From: Hofstenia miamia
Taxonomy: Eukaryota; Xenacoelomorpha; Acoela
Assembly: GCA_004352715.1 (NCBI GenBank)
Contig: SCFE01000118.1
Coordinates: forward strand, 740,697 to 804,696
Reading direction: 5' to 3'
DNA: 64,000 nucleotides
Part shown: piece after piece, positions 1 through 12,800 of the stretch
Layout of the letters: each line of letters begins with the position of its first letter
Numbering within the stretch: the first letter of the stretch is position 1
Position numbers and translations under genes: made by a program
Notes under the pieces: model-generated
Database searches by the model: none
What the model saw: only the letters and a program-made list of their open reading frames with translations
Told to the model about the DNA's origin: nothing

Positions 1-61
1 AGGATGAAAAGATCAGTTGTAAATAATAGACAAGGCAGTAGTGGAGAATTATAGAAGAAGG

Positions 62-165
62 AAGACAAACTTAGCAATGGCATGGATAGACTACAGGAAG
101 GCGGATGACAGCATATCACAAAGATGGGTATTGAGGACGCTAGAGGCCAAAGGNAGCAACCTAGA
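62..165 (+). pseudogene. RT-domain fragment of an RLE-type LINE (copy 1)
   Basis: From about base 62 the plus strand reads through MAWIDYRKADDSI, which matches the first catalytic block of a non-LTR reverse transcriptase (the WIDYxKAYDS type found in LINEs with a restriction-like endonuclease). The frame ends soon after the single N at 154. The next coding sequence belongs to the C-terminal part of the same kind of protein, so most of the RT domain is missing by internal deletion. The window edge removes anything upstream. The block assignment is from family knowledge; the loss is seen directly. Confidence 0.6.
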
Positions 166-180
166 GGATCCCTACTAGAG

Positions 181-830
181 GTCACTAAGGAGCTAGGGAA
201 GATAAGAACTGAGAGTGAAGGAAAGAAGGTATACCAGAGTACGATGGAATCAGAGAGACAAACACGGTATAGGCAGAAGGCAATGCATGGAGAATACTGG
301 AGGAACACAGAAAAGTGTGACAGAGAAGAGAGCAACAAGTGGTTAAAGAAGGCAGGACTGAAGAGAGAAACAGAAGCACTAATAATGGCAGCACAGGAGC
401 AAGCAATAAGAACAAACTGGGTGAAGAAGCATATAGACAGAAGAGTAGAAGTAAGTGATAAGTGTAGGCTATGTAAGAAAGAGGCGGAGACAGTAGACCA
501 TCTGATAGCAGGGTGTGAGAAGTTGGCACAGAATGACAAGGCGGGAAGAATGGTTCACTTGAGTTTGAGCAGGCAGCACAAGCCACAGGGCGTCATAGAA
601 AATGAGAAGGTTAAGATACTGTGGGACTTCAACATATAGACAAGCAAGCTGATAGAACCACGGAGGCCAGACATAGGAGTTGTGGACAAAGAGAAAAGAT
701 TGGGAACACTGATAGACACAGCAGTACCAAAGGACAGGAATGTAGAAAGCAAGGATTTGGCAGAGGAAATAGAAAGGCTGTGAGTAAGAAGCATAAAAGA
801 CACTTAGAGGAGTTTGGAGTACCAAAGTAA
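181..830 (+). pseudogene. C-terminal zinc knuckle and restriction-like endonuclease of a LINE (copy 1)
   Basis: The frame encodes a segment with HGEYWRNTE, then ETEALIMAAQEQA, then a CCHC-type knuckle (CRLCKKEAETVDHLIAGC, about residues 114-131 of the 124-639 frame). A TAG at 637 interrupts the frame. Reading on in the same frame gives RRPDIGVVD and then LIDTAVPKD, the spacing expected of the PD...D core of the restriction-like endonuclease in R2/NeSL/R4-type LINEs. Further stops follow. The element ends in an AAT-rich tail at about 830. Compared with the copy at 63.3-64.0 kb it lacks short blocks near 545-585. It is a dead copy. Confidence 0.75.
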
Positions 831-1059
831 TAATAATAACAATAATTCATTTGAATCAGAAAGAAAACATCTGATAATCTTAATAATTTAAAAAATAAAA
901 AACGGTTAGTTAATATTTTTAAAATTCGATCAGGACAGAAATTTGTATATTTATTTCTTGTATTACGACCTGAACGTGGTTTCCCACCGACAAACAGCAT
1001 ATAGTTCTAGTTTGGGAATTATTCCTCTTTAAATATGATTATTATTGCTGGTTATTTTG

Positions 1060-2150
1060 TCATATAACTTTGCTATCCATCTCCAAAATGCAACCCTTTA
1101 TTGGTACATAACAATCCAATAATCCCATTTTTGTGCTTTGCGTTGGAGGGATCCATCGCATGTAGTTAGTATTGGAAACAAACTCCACACCTTCTCATGC
1201 AATAGCTTATATGAAGGAAAATCATTGTTCTATATAGATCATTCAAGTTTTCGGAGCTATAATTAAAGTGCTTCGTCATTAGTAGAGGAAAAACAATTAT
1301 CTTAAGTCTATTAACGGGTCTATAAAATCTGAGGTCATCGAACGAGATAACTACAAGGACAACAACATTGCTTTTATGGTGAATTCCAAAAATATTTAGC
1401 ATCTTTTCAAATTGAAAGCAGGGTTCTGCAGATTTGCTTGTATTGAAAAACATATTATTCAAACTACACCAATGACATAAGTTCATTAATTATAGTTTCA
1501 GTGTGATCAGGGCATACATAGAAACCGGAATAATGCAATTGATTTCATCCGCATATTTAAGCAAATAACCATAGTTAAAAGAGATTTGCATTTCATCATA
1601 TAATAATTTAAACACCACGGTTAGTAATCCTGAGTAATCCCATATCGACACATTGCTACCTTTCTCGTAGAAAATCAGAAAGAATGTTAATTTTGATCAG
1701 GTATAACTTCAACTATTGTTTCTACAATCCGGTGCCTTAGAGCACGATCAAATGCCTTGCTTGCTAAGATCAAGAGTAAATATTCTCACATAGTGTAAAT
1801 TTCGTTGTGATTTTTTGGAAATATTAATGATTTTCATATGAGCGCACTCTGTAAGGCAAACTTTACTGAAACCAAATTTGTTAAATTTAAGTGACTTATT
1901 GCACTTGCCAGTTATTAATGTGTTAAAGATTAATCTCTCGAAAATTCTAGAAATAATTATGGTAATGGATCCAACATGGAGAAGGCCTAATGATTTAATC
2001 TTTGCCTTTTTTGGAATTGGAACTACACCAGAAATTTTAAAATTGTTTGGATACGTGTTTTTCTTGATACTGAGATTAAAAGCATAGGTTAAAATTTCAG
2101 CTAAATTATGTGTGTTATTATTAATTAACCAATAAGGAATACCGTGATAT
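1060..2150 (-). pseudogene. degenerate Jockey/I-like LINE reverse transcriptase
   Basis: The minus strand carries ordered RT remnants in shifting frames. These are GVVPIPKKAKIKS and SITIIISRIFERLIFNTLI at about 1900-2050 (the KPG...RPIS fingers region), LLKYADEIN at about 1540-1580 (a decayed FADD box), and WCSLNNMFFNTSKSAEP with a DDLRFY block at 1270-1480 (thumb region). Many stops and frameshifts separate them. The order and spacing match the RT of Jockey/I-superclade LINEs, but no endonuclease or ORF1 is visible. The exact clade is uncertain. Confidence 0.55.
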
Positions 2151-2359
2151 AGAGCCAGGTTTCAGTAATATAAGATAAATCGATTTTACTGTTTGAGACA
2201 TTGTCTCTCTTGATTAATCTCAGAGGCTGATAAGTCAAGAGAAATAACAATCCGTTTTGTATATGATTTCAATTTTGTATTAAGATTTATAAATAAAAAT
2301 GAACAATAATGTAATTGTGATAAACAAAATGCATACAATAGCTGAACGTGATATGCATT

Positions 2360-2361
2360 AA

Positions 2362-2411
<50 letters not shown>
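2360..2411. repeat. (AAT)n microsatellite
   Basis: About 17 uninterrupted AAT units. No coding sequence overlaps it. It could be a LINE tail, but no element body adjoins it clearly. Confidence 0.9.
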
Positions 2412-2415
<4 letters not shown>

Positions 2416-3048
2416 ATCTTAAATGTAGATTATGATACCGTAGCAAGGCCTTGTACGTTGTACCGTAGCAAGAAAATAGTTTTCATTACCCGTTATACAG
2501 TCATTACTAATGAGCGACAGATATGAGATTAAATGGTGCTTGCTAGTAAGTGAGTTATTTGAAGCCATTAATGTTAGTTAAGTAAGATGAACAACAAGAG
2601 AAAGTAGTTGAATTAAAAATTGAATCTTACCTTTTTCAAAACAATGGACTAATTACATCTATTAATTAGGCCCAAACATTAAACTTATATTGAATAATTA
2701 CAACGGTACAATATTGACCTACACTCTTAAAAATAATCCGATTCAACACTACAATAAGTACAGTAAGCAAACAGTCCATCAACTATCGGAGTAGAGACTT
2801 ACACACTGATATAAAGGAAGGATTAGGGTAGCTGTGATTTGATTTCATCCAAGCTTCGAAGAATAATACAAGCGAATTTGTAGATGATTTTCAAAAATCA
2901 GCAAGTGATTTAAAGCTTCTAAGAAATATTGACATTAGTATCAAATCACAAGCTTAAAAATAGCATTATTGAATATGAAAATGGTGAAGATAGTGATTAA
3001 TTTGTAAAATTTTTAATAATTACATACATATTAATGAAGAATAAAGTA
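2412..3048. other. AT-rich spacer, nothing recognised
   Basis: No reading frame, repeat or RNA signal that I can support. Confidence 0.5.
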
Positions 3049-3050
3049 TA

Positions 3051-3909
3051 CAGCTGCGGCAAAAAGTTTAGCAAAACCCACTAATTTTATTAAATCAAGA
3101 AGTATATGATGGATATATATGGAATAGAACAATCCCGATCCTCGAAGCATATGTGATCTACATTTTGTTTATAATGATTATGAATATATTCTTATAATAA
3201 TGCGTCATCATTGATTTTGATAAATCAGTTGAATTTGGGTACTAATCTGAATTTGATGCTTAATTCTTATCATCTGATTTCTCATATTGACATACGTCAC
3301 TCACTTCTATTTATAGCAGTGACGCAAGCTGCATCCTTTCTCAATCCTTGAAATCAATCTTCCAATCAAATTGTACGTTTCTGTCTTCAGCAAAGTATAA
3401 GTGAGTGCGGTTATTCCAAGTCAACAATTGGAAAGATACCTGAACTATCACGAGGGAAGCATGCCCCAGTATCTATACTTCATTTCAATGGATTCAAATT
3501 TTCAACTTGTATTTGGCTGGCCTAGAAATTCACCGGATATGAACTGTATTGAACGCTGTTGAAGTCAGTTAAAAATGAAACTACAAAAATATCACTCTTC
3601 ATCTTATGAGACATTATCTGCGCATGTGAAGCAGCTTTGGATTACAGAGATAGCTCCATGCCTCATCGCATTTCGTCGTGTTTAGCAGCCAGAGGATTAC
3701 ATACATCCTACCTTTTCCTATACATTATCTCCATGTAAGAATGTGATTTATACTGACCAATTCTCATATACATTAATTGTTTTCATGTACATATGTATTA
3801 TTTACATGTACCAGTGTGATTTATGCTGTGAAACTCTCATTAAGGTTGTTTACAAAATTTTCAATGAAAAAATTTGAATCAGGTGTTGCTAAACTTTTTG
3901 CCGCAACTC
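3051..3909 (+). mobile_element. Tc1-like DNA transposon, internally deleted
   Basis: The ends form inverted repeats of about 22 bp containing GCGGCAAAAAGTTTAGCAA, and both ends are flanked by TA (3049-3050 and 3910-3911). This is the target duplication expected of Tc1/mariner elements. The total length of 859 bp is about half that of a complete Tc1. Only the transposase C-terminus remains inside. Confidence 0.75.
3400..3690 (+). pseudogene. Tc1-like transposase C-terminus
   Basis: The plus strand encodes GWPRNSPDMNCIERCW followed by KYHSSSYETLSAHVKQLW. This is the region around the third catalytic acidic residue of Tc1-type transposases (the consensus is close to WPxxSPDxNPIExxW). Stop codons and frame changes occur on both sides, and the DNA-binding domain and the first catalytic residues are missing. 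It sits inside the TA-flanked inverted repeats at 3051-3909, which supports the assignment. It cannot be active. Confidence 0.7.
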
Positions 3910-3911
3910 TA

Positions 3912-5782
3912 CATAAAATCCTTCTTATTTACAAATGTTTTGTATTTAAATATTCCAAACATTTTTAAACAGTTTCCTGTGGACATTTGCGGCACAATAA
4001 TTTTTTTCTTTGGTGTGGTGTGTGACTTCGGTGTGGCAATACTTCAAACAATTTACTAGAAGCCGTCTTCACACGTCTGTAAATGGAATACCTTGTCACT
4101 TCATTTTCAGTTCATTTACTATTTAATGTCATTAACAGAAGATATATACAAGTTTCTGGAATGTTCTATTTGAAGTTTGAAGCTCTTTGGACTTAGAGGA
4201 CTAAGAATGAAATTTTTGCCTTTACACTGGTTGAGTGTGGTTGAGATAGCTTCTTCAGTTCCATCATAAAAGTTTTCTTCTGATGTCTATGACATCCGCA
4301 AGCTTGACAACTTTGAGATCAGGTTCTTGAAACTATAAATCATTAGAGAACAGATTGAAGCTGTGAGTGCCCAAAAGTGTTCCCTATGGAACACACTGTT
4401 ATGGTCTATTAAATGAACATGTGGAATTATTGTTGTTTAGTGCTATTCTATTTAAGAATTAAACTTAATTTTTTCAGTTATATAAACTAGCTATCTGCGC
4501 TTAAATCACTTGGAAGACAATTACTGAAAATATTTATTTTGAGATTGTTCATCTCTCGCTGAGGAGAATGACTATCATCTTTGTCATTGCATTGGACAAC
4601 AAACATTAGGTTAAATAAAAGAAACATTTTCTTTATTTGAATTCCTTGTCCCTATGTTTGTTTTGTTTCTTTTCATTAATAAAAAAACCCGCAACTTTTT
4701 ATCCAGGTATCAAATTATCTGTGTTCCACCAGAGGCAACTTTTTCACATCGTATTTTTTAGTCATGCATATTTTTATGGACCCTACAATAAATATACACT
4801 TGAAAAGCAAGATGAAGACTTTTACACATAAAATTTATGGCCTTAATGAATCAGCGAAAATTCTAATATTCTATTAAAAAATTTACATTTTATCAGAAAA
4901 ATATACTTGAAAAATTCAGCGATGCGAAACGATCAAGCATACAAATATTTGTTGCCTTGATAAAGTTAAAATATGTTTTGTTTCATATTTGAAAAATGAA
5001 ATTTCTTACTCCCTTTATGATTGATTCCTGTAAGAATGTTCACCATTTGAAAGAATAATTTTTCAATTTCATACACAATTTCAAGATCTAACAATCACTT
5101 GCTTATATTTTCCAGAGTTCAAAACCATTTTATTACTAACTTCTCACGTCCTTTCTTATCACGATTAAATAAATAGAAAACACTCAATTTACTTAATCAT
5201 ATAAAGTGCAGATATTACCACTGCCTATTACAAAATAATGAACAATAAACCAGCGGTATTCCTAGTATTAAAACAAGTACTATATGGCGTTTTACTCTTA
5301 ATTTCAGTAAATGCTTTCATGAAAATATATTTGAGAGCTGGGGTGATTGTGAGTATATGAAAATAGTTGTGCGAGTGCCCATTTGGGTTGGATGTGGGTC
5401 GGAATTCGTCAATTTCTTTACACTAAGCAAACTGAAATATTTGAGTATATTTTATTGCCCTATACTTAATGCAGATATATTTCGAATTTCAGAAATATTT
5501 TGTATACAAGTAGGGTATTCAAAGAAGTCTTTCCACGACCAGGGCTACTTTTAATTATAGTATGATTAAAAAATAAAAGTGATTATTAACTATTTAAAAC
5601 TAATATATCTAAAAAAAATATAACTGAAGATGTTATTCATTTTTACTTAGATAATCTTTGTTAGTTTATATAAATATTTAATGCATAATGACGCATAAAA
5701 GTTGCCACTATCATATAAAATATTAACAAGTGCAACGCATTTTCGTAAAACTAGTGCATAAAATTGAATTTTATTAGTGTAA
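3912..5782. other. AT-rich non-coding stretch
   Basis: Only short random frames are present. I see no gene, RNA or defined repeat. Confidence 0.45.
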
Positions 5783-6492
5783 TTCCAATAATGGAATAAT
5801 TGTACGCAGGTGTGAAGAAATGATCGCGAAATGTTTGCAAAGCGAAAATTAAATTTATTAAAATGCACAGCAAACACTAAAAATCATTAATTTTTGAAAT
5901 CACACTGAATTTCTCGAAAGAACAAATGTTTATTCGCTTAAACGTAGTAGGAGAGCTCTTTGTTAAAAGCGCTTTTATTATAAATTACAAAACTGGATTT
6001 CATGGAATTTGTGTAAGAAGCCAGTCACTAACAAAAATTATTGAATTCCAATCAATGCATTGCCACATATTTATTGAATGCTATAACTAACAATTGTAAT
6101 TCACTCTTTGTAATGAAAATGTTTCTTAAACTATTTTGAAATGTAATACTTCTTGGTGCAGTTTACAGCAAATAGATTGAAACGAGGTAGGCCTACTTTT
6201 TGTAAAATTTAGATGTAGTGCTATCATTCACCATTAAGTAACCCAGAATAGTATTATTCTATGCTATATATGGTATATTTGTGAAATCTACATTAAAATT
6301 ACTACCTTGATTCATTGTGCACAAATTTAAAAATAATCAGTTATTATATTTATTATAATACTCCACAAAAACTGCACTCACACTTCTTTGGAGTAGTTGT
6401 TAATGAGAAAGTTACTGAAATGCAATATTTAAATAAGCGTGTCTCCTACATGAATTATTTTCTCAAACAAAATCTTATTTAGTTTTATCGGG

Positions 6493-6532
<40 letters not shown>

Positions 6533-7243
6533 NTTCCAATAATGGAATAATTGTACGCAGGTGTGAAGAAATGATCGCGAAATGTTTGCAAAGCGAAAAT
6601 TAAATTTATTAAAATGCACAGCAAACACTAAAAATCATTAATTTTTGAAATCACACTGAATTTCTCGAAAGAACAAATGTTTATTCGCTTAAACGTAGTA
6701 GGAGAGCTCTTTGTTAAAAGCGCTTTTATTATAAATTACAAAACTGGATTTCATGGAATTTGTGTAAGAAGCCAGTCACTAACAAAAATTATTGAATTCC
6801 AATCAATGCATTGCCACATATTTATTGAATGCTATAACTAACAATTGTAATTCACTCTTTGTAATGAAAATGTTTCTTAAACTATTTTGAAATGTAATAC
6901 TTCTTGGTGCAGTTTACAGCAAATAGATTGAAACGAGGTAGGCCTACTTTTTGTAAAATTTAGATGTAGTGCTATCATTCACCATTAAGTAACCCAGAAT
7001 AGTATTATTCTATGCTATATATGGTATATTTGTGAAATCTACATTAAAATTACTACCTTGATTCATTGTGCACAAATTTAAAAATAATCAGTTATTATAT
7101 TTATTATAATACTCCACAAAAACTGCACTCACACTTCTTTGGAGTAGTTGTTAATGAGAAAGTTACTGAAATGCAATATTTAAATAAGCGTGTCTCCTAC
7201 ATGAATTATTTTCTCAAACAAAATCTTATTTAGTTTTATCGGG

Positions 7244-7282
<39 letters not shown>
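5783..7282. repeat. 751-bp tandem duplication joined at a single N
   Basis: The segment starting at 5783 recurs at 6534 with a constant offset of 751 and no difference that I can find. The junction is an N at 6533 inside a (TA)n run, and the second copy also ends in (TA)n. A misassembled overlap at an unresolved microsatellite is more likely than a recent real duplication. No gene is seen inside it. Confidence 0.9.
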
Positions 7283-7290
<8 letters not shown>

Positions 7291-7303
7291 ATATATATAT
7301 ATA
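7243..7303. repeat. (TA)n microsatellite
   Basis: TA dinucleotide run interrupted by ACATG. An equivalent run lies at 6494-6532 in the duplicated copy. Confidence 0.9.
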
Positions 7304-7594
7304 ATGCGTGTGCATCTCACCAGTAAGTCTAGAATAATTTCTCTGAATCATTCTTGCCAGAAATAATTTGATCACCAAATTATTCTTGTTCACTCAAATT
7401 TTCTTGAATTTATTCGGCCAACGTGTTTTGCTGATGAAAGCAAAATAACCGATTCCGAAATAATGTATGTAAAGAAAATCTCCTTAACCTTAACAGCTTG
7501 TGGATTTTTGAAAAAAATTTTCATGGGGATCCTATAAAAAGATTTTAAGCGCTTATAGCTCAAAAACTATTAAAGCTATGCTCAATATGAACGC

Positions 7595-7980
7595 ATCACG
7601 TGGAAAAGGAGAGTCGCCTCTTTTTTTCGCTCTAAATCCGCGCACTGGTTCTAACTTCTGGTTTTGCGCACGCCACGCCTCAATGAGTTTGGAATACCTT
7701 TGCACATATCAAGAAAGGTTCTTTGTTGGCTCCATGGCCTCAAAACCTTCTAAACACAAAAACACTAGGTATGGAGACAATTTAAATCTTTTTCAAAAAT
7801 TAGAAATTTTCAAAGAAAACGTTTCAACAACCTCTGACACAGTAACACACTTTAATAGAAATTTCCAAGGTTGCTTTAAATTATGTTCAAATTTGGTAAT
7901 AGGCTTGGAGAAAATCATTTGTAAATGTGGAAAAACGGTTTGTCCTTTGAAAAGGACATCGGGCTACTTAAGGTAAAAAT
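7595..7980 (+). repeat. dispersed repeat, related to the hAT-like element at 19.4 kb
   Basis: This stretch shares long similarity with 19470-19830, including GGTATGGAGA followed by AATTTAAATC, and a segment near its right end (GTGTGGAAAAA-like, then a GGACATC..GGCTA block). An open frame at 7578-7976 lies over it but resembles no protein I know and is probably fortuitous. Inverted fragments of the same family occur near 9510-9570 and 13555-13625. The terminal CAGTGG repeats seen in the 19.4-kb copy are absent here. Confidence 0.6.
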
Positions 7981-10900
7981 GATATGATTTACATTACATG
8001 ATTGAAATTAACAAAATTTTAAAACCTTCAATCAAAGTTTTATTTGAGATCAAGATAGTAAAATATGATCCTGCTCAACTATTAAAACTACTATTCCAAA
8101 ATGTATTACTCCTCCAGTATAAAATTAAGAAAACATTTTTTAATTAAATTTTGAATTTTTTTGAAAGAAACAAAGTGAATCTGTTATTGGGGAAAAATTT
8201 AGCAATTGATATAAATTTCATCCTATCGTACATTACTAATAAATTCTAATTAACAATATCAAATTGCATTTCCCAGCGTTAGAAGAAATTTGATCAGGTA
8301 TATAATAGTTTTGATTAACTGATTCGCTTTACACAAGGGAAGAAGCATGCCACCGCTTCATTGAATCACAGACCGTTAAACTGATTATTTGATGAAGTCG
8401 CGACTTCCCATTTGAGATGTAAATTACGACATAAAACTCAAAGTCGGCCATAAATAATTATTTATAATGATATTTCTCATACATTCGACAATATCTTAGA
8501 TGTTCCTTTCTTAGCTGTTATGATATTTTCCTACCGATAAAAATTAAGTCATCCCCTAAAAATCTTCTGAACACAGTATCCGTCCTACTCCTCATGATGT
8601 AAACAAATTTTTACCTTATTCTCAACATTTGACTGAATTCTAATATCAATTGAAATTTATATACACTGTATCATGTAAAAATATATTCTGTAAATTCAAT
8701 TATCCAATTTCAGTAAAACGTTTTATCTAGTGCTTTTAGTGTGAAATTATTTTTTAAGTATAAGAATCTGTTCTACAAATGCCTAAATTTGCCAACGGAA
8801 ATTACTTTCCTCTTTTTCCAGATATGGTATTTACTAAAAGTGTTTATTTATAAAATTTTCATTGTTATTAATTGTATTAAATACATGAAGAAATATTATT
8901 CAACTAGCTATAAATCAGCGTCAGATGGGAATTCTATGATCCCAAGCAAAACGAACTTTGATTCAATCATAATCAGAGGCATAGAAAAACATCTTAAATG
9001 TCAGAAATATACATTTATGCATTCATGTATATTATGTATATATTTCTTTATAAAGTGGCACAGAATTAATTTAAAAAACAGCAGAAGGAATGATAGTTCA
9101 TGTGCTTAATTTAATTGTATTACTTTCTCTTACGGCATTAATTCGCATACAATTAATCATTTTACAATTATTAAATATTCTTGTGGAACAAATTCAGCCT
9201 CTAGACAAAGGAACCTTGATCAAAGATTGGGCTATCGCGCCTGAGCAGGGTTATAATTTAATAGACGCCTTGAGGTATTTGCTTACGCAAAACTCCACAC
9301 TTTATAAAATGAAATTTTCCTGTTAATTAAATACTAATATTTTGCGATTATAAATAAGTATTAAAAAATTATTAGAATTTTATCATAAATTTATTTATAA
9401 ATCAATCAAGCAATCAATATTAACTATTTTAGCGGTGAATTTGCCCCTATTCTTGAGGAGCTTGAAAATATTAGCTACAAAACCATATTGTGACTTTAAG
9501 ATCACTAATAATTTTGTCCACATTCTCGAACAATTTTCTCCAAGCCTATTAAGAATTTGAGAATCCTGGGATTTCGTTTCGACACAGCAATGGGTAAGTG
9601 TGCTTCCTTGTTATGTTGAAAATTTGTCATAAACATTCTTAACTGTTTACTTTTTAATTTGAAAATCTGCTTTTTGCAAAGACATTCAAATTCTTCCAAT
9701 ACGAAGTTTACAGATACAAAAATGGTCTAAAGATCACGGCAGCAAAAACTATCTTCAGATATTTTTTTTCTGTGGTTACACCATAAAAGTGTTCTCCAGA
9801 CGCGAAGTGCACAAGGTCAGAAATCTTTGAGCCGTTGGGTTTTCAGATTTTGGAATATCTTAATTATTTTGTCAGTTAACATTTTTTTAAAAATCATCAC
9901 GATTTCTGAAAAAACCTGAGCTGTTTAGAATTAACAATAAAAAAATTGTTACTATTTAAAATTTATTCAAATTATCTTAGATTCAAATAACTGTAGATAA
10001 CCACCCAAACTACATTAAGGCATTGAGGCAAGTTGACCTCAAAATTAGACTTTGTGCTCTCTCATAGACGCATCTACAAAGGTTTTCTTCAATTTACCCC
10101 TACAATAACTGCTATTTCTGTTTTCTGTGTTTTACATTGTTTTAGCCTTATTTTTTCAAAATTATGCTTTTACTGATTAAGTACATCTTGCCGGATTTTT
10201 CTCCACTTGAAAATTAGATCTTTCACGTTGGAAAATCAAATTTGTGTATACAACACTATGGAGATTTATTGATTGATTTCCTAAAATAATATGTTCTTTA
10301 ATTATATAATTGGCACTTATTTTAGTTATTATGGGCTAATTCTGCATATTCTTTCTCATTGTTTCTTGCATTTCTGTCTCAAAGAGAATATTTGAAAAAC
10401 AACAAATTTGTTAAATTTTGGTTTTGGTTATTGAAGCAACCAAGGTAACAATGCTTCTTTAGTATTAACATATACATACCAAACTCCAATACTTAAGCAT
10501 TTACTACATGTATTTGGGACAGGCATGTATCCAGGATTTTCATGTTCCAAAATAACTTTACCAACCCTGACTCATTCTAATATTTTTTGAATTAATTGGA
10601 CATAATAGCATCTGTAATAACTTTCTAAAATGAAAAATATTCTGAATTTATGAAATTTGACTAAATATATCATAAGATATCGGGGTGGCGAACAGAGTAT
10701 TAGAAATTAATTTCTTATTGTGCTTTGATTTCATTTTTCTTGAATTTATTGGCAGCTTTTATTCCATGGGTCATTAACAGTCTTCTGCCTAATGATTGAT
10801 GCGGAGATCTAGGCGGTTTTTTCTTGTTTAATTGTTATGACATGTTAATCATGCATTTCTATTTCAAACCGCCCATATATTATAATTATATTTGTTCTTA

Positions 10901-12400
10901 TGCATTGAACCAGTTTATTATTCTATCTATGATTTTTGAAAATCTTTCTCGACTCTATACAGCTAAATCAGCTGTAATCAATTTTAAATATATTTATCTG
11001 AATAACACTGTTTTTTCTTATCATCAGTTCTTTGCTAAAAGCAACTTCAATTGCAATAAGTATAGCAAACTAATTTTTTTCAAAGTTTTTTGCTTTTTAA
11101 GATTGTATTAAGCTTACTAAAAATTGTTCTATTATTGATAAACAGCTTTAGAAATTAAACAATATTTTCCTGCTATTAAAATTTTTTGGCCAATGAGGAA
11201 AAAATCTCGTAAGATTTAATGGGCGATTATCAAGCATACATATTGCTTTACCTGAAAACTTTTCTGTATCTATTAAGAAGATACTTAAATTGGGTATCTC
11301 ATATTATTTCAAACATGTTGGTTCTTGTCTTAGCCCCTTACTTATAGGTGATCATACTAATAAAATATTTGGGTGGGTATTAAAATATAGACTCTGATAT
11401 CAAAATGTGTGACAACTAAGCGACGCTACTTCTCAGGAATATTTTTCAACAAAGAATTTAAAAATAGATCATATTCCCCCAAACAATAGGTAGAAATCTT
11501 AATAAATCCATGAAAATTTACGGTAGTACAATAATAACAAGCCATTCCTGTTCTTTGAAATATTTATTTTAATGTACCATGGAATATTTTAAAGTGTTAA
11601 CCTTAATGGCAACTTATATTTATTCTCAGTTAGTGCTAACATGATTATCTTTAAAGAGATCTCGTCAAATCGTGGTATAACTTGCTGCTTTTATTTGTAC
11701 AAGCTGACTAAAAAGACATATTTTAATAATTTTATTTTTAATTGAATAATCTAATACTGATTGACACATCTGGTCTTTATTCATTAACGAAGTATAATGA
11801 AAATCATCGATCTGGACAATGTTTATTCAGTATATCTGCCAATTGTAATCAAATAAAAATTCAAAATATAATTTCTGCTGTCAATTCCTTTATTAACGGA
11901 AACTCTAAAAGAACAAAATGCACAAAACGCGTAATTGTTCATAAGGCAATATTGCATTAATTGGAAATAATCTAATTATTTGTACAAAATAATGATTCGT
12001 GTACGTTTAATTTGAGTCGGTTTCGATAGCTCACGATAACTTAAGCAAAAAATAATACTGATAAAATAAAATCATTATTAATATTATGAAGTTGTAATGA
12101 TTTCGAATAATATAAAGTTATTCTTTTATGCATTTTAGTAAATTTGTTTTCATTACATTCTATATGTTTTACTTTTCCTTTTGATATTAATGAATTTAGT
12201 TGAAGTCTTATGTGTTCTTTTACCCTTACTTCCATTGATTCTAGGGAATATAAATACGTGTCTATATTTGGAAATACATTTATTTTAACCAGTGCATTCA
12301 CATTCAATGTTTGGATTTCACATACTGATTTTTTAATTTTCATTTCGGTACATATAATTTCATTCGATGCGAGGTAATTTTCAATAGATATTTTCTGGTA
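7981..12400. other. non-coding, AT-rich; one short repeat fragment at 9510-9570
   Basis: Apart from an inverted fragment of the 7.6/19.4-kb repeat family at about 9510-9570, I see only short frames without recognisable protein similarity. Confidence 0.4.
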
Positions 12401-12589
12401 ACTAGTCTTTCACATTGTTTTCTTTATTAAATTCTGTATAAACGCCATTTCTTAAAGATTTATGTCGATATCCCATTTTTTTCGAAATAATGGTAGCTAC
12501 TTCATCTATCGCTGTTGATAAGTTCTTGTAATTAGATGATGTTATATGGACTTTATTGTGTTTTCTTTGTGTCAAGGACTGCAATCACA

Positions 12590-12800
12590 TTTGTATGGTA
12601 TGCATAGTCCAGTTTTAATTGATCTTTCATGACATTCAAATTCAAATTTTTCTTGATACTAATGACAATGTTGTATTTATCAATCTAACTACCATTATTT
12701 TCGTGTTCTATTGTAAATTTTTTATTGAAAATTAATGCGGTATCGTCTTCAGAATTATATATGCAAAATATTTATCCACAAAGCGAGAATAAAATTAAAT
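12590..12800 (-). pseudogene. possible Penelope-like RT remnant
   Basis: The minus strand reads RFVDKYFAYI, which resembles the RYVDDIF catalytic block of Penelope-like RTs. After a frameshift it continues as NSEDDTALIF and KFTIEHENN, similar to the segment that normally follows. The catalytic DD appears as DK and stops intervene. A better-preserved relative is at 28560-29760. The similarity is short, so this call is weak. Confidence 0.3.

Noticed and set aside
185-586. Hydrophobic minus-strand frame opposite the LINE fragment
   Set aside because: The plus strand in this stretch has clear LINE protein similarity; the opposite frame is a by-product of purine-rich coding.
2186-2446. Minus-strand frame with a polytyrosine run
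   Set aside because: It is the (AAT)n microsatellite read as codons.
8741-9326. Two plus-strand frames (122 and 78 codons) considered as host exons
   Set aside because: No recognisable domain or convincing splice sites; the first is low-complexity lysine/isoleucine/phenylalanine-rich sequence.
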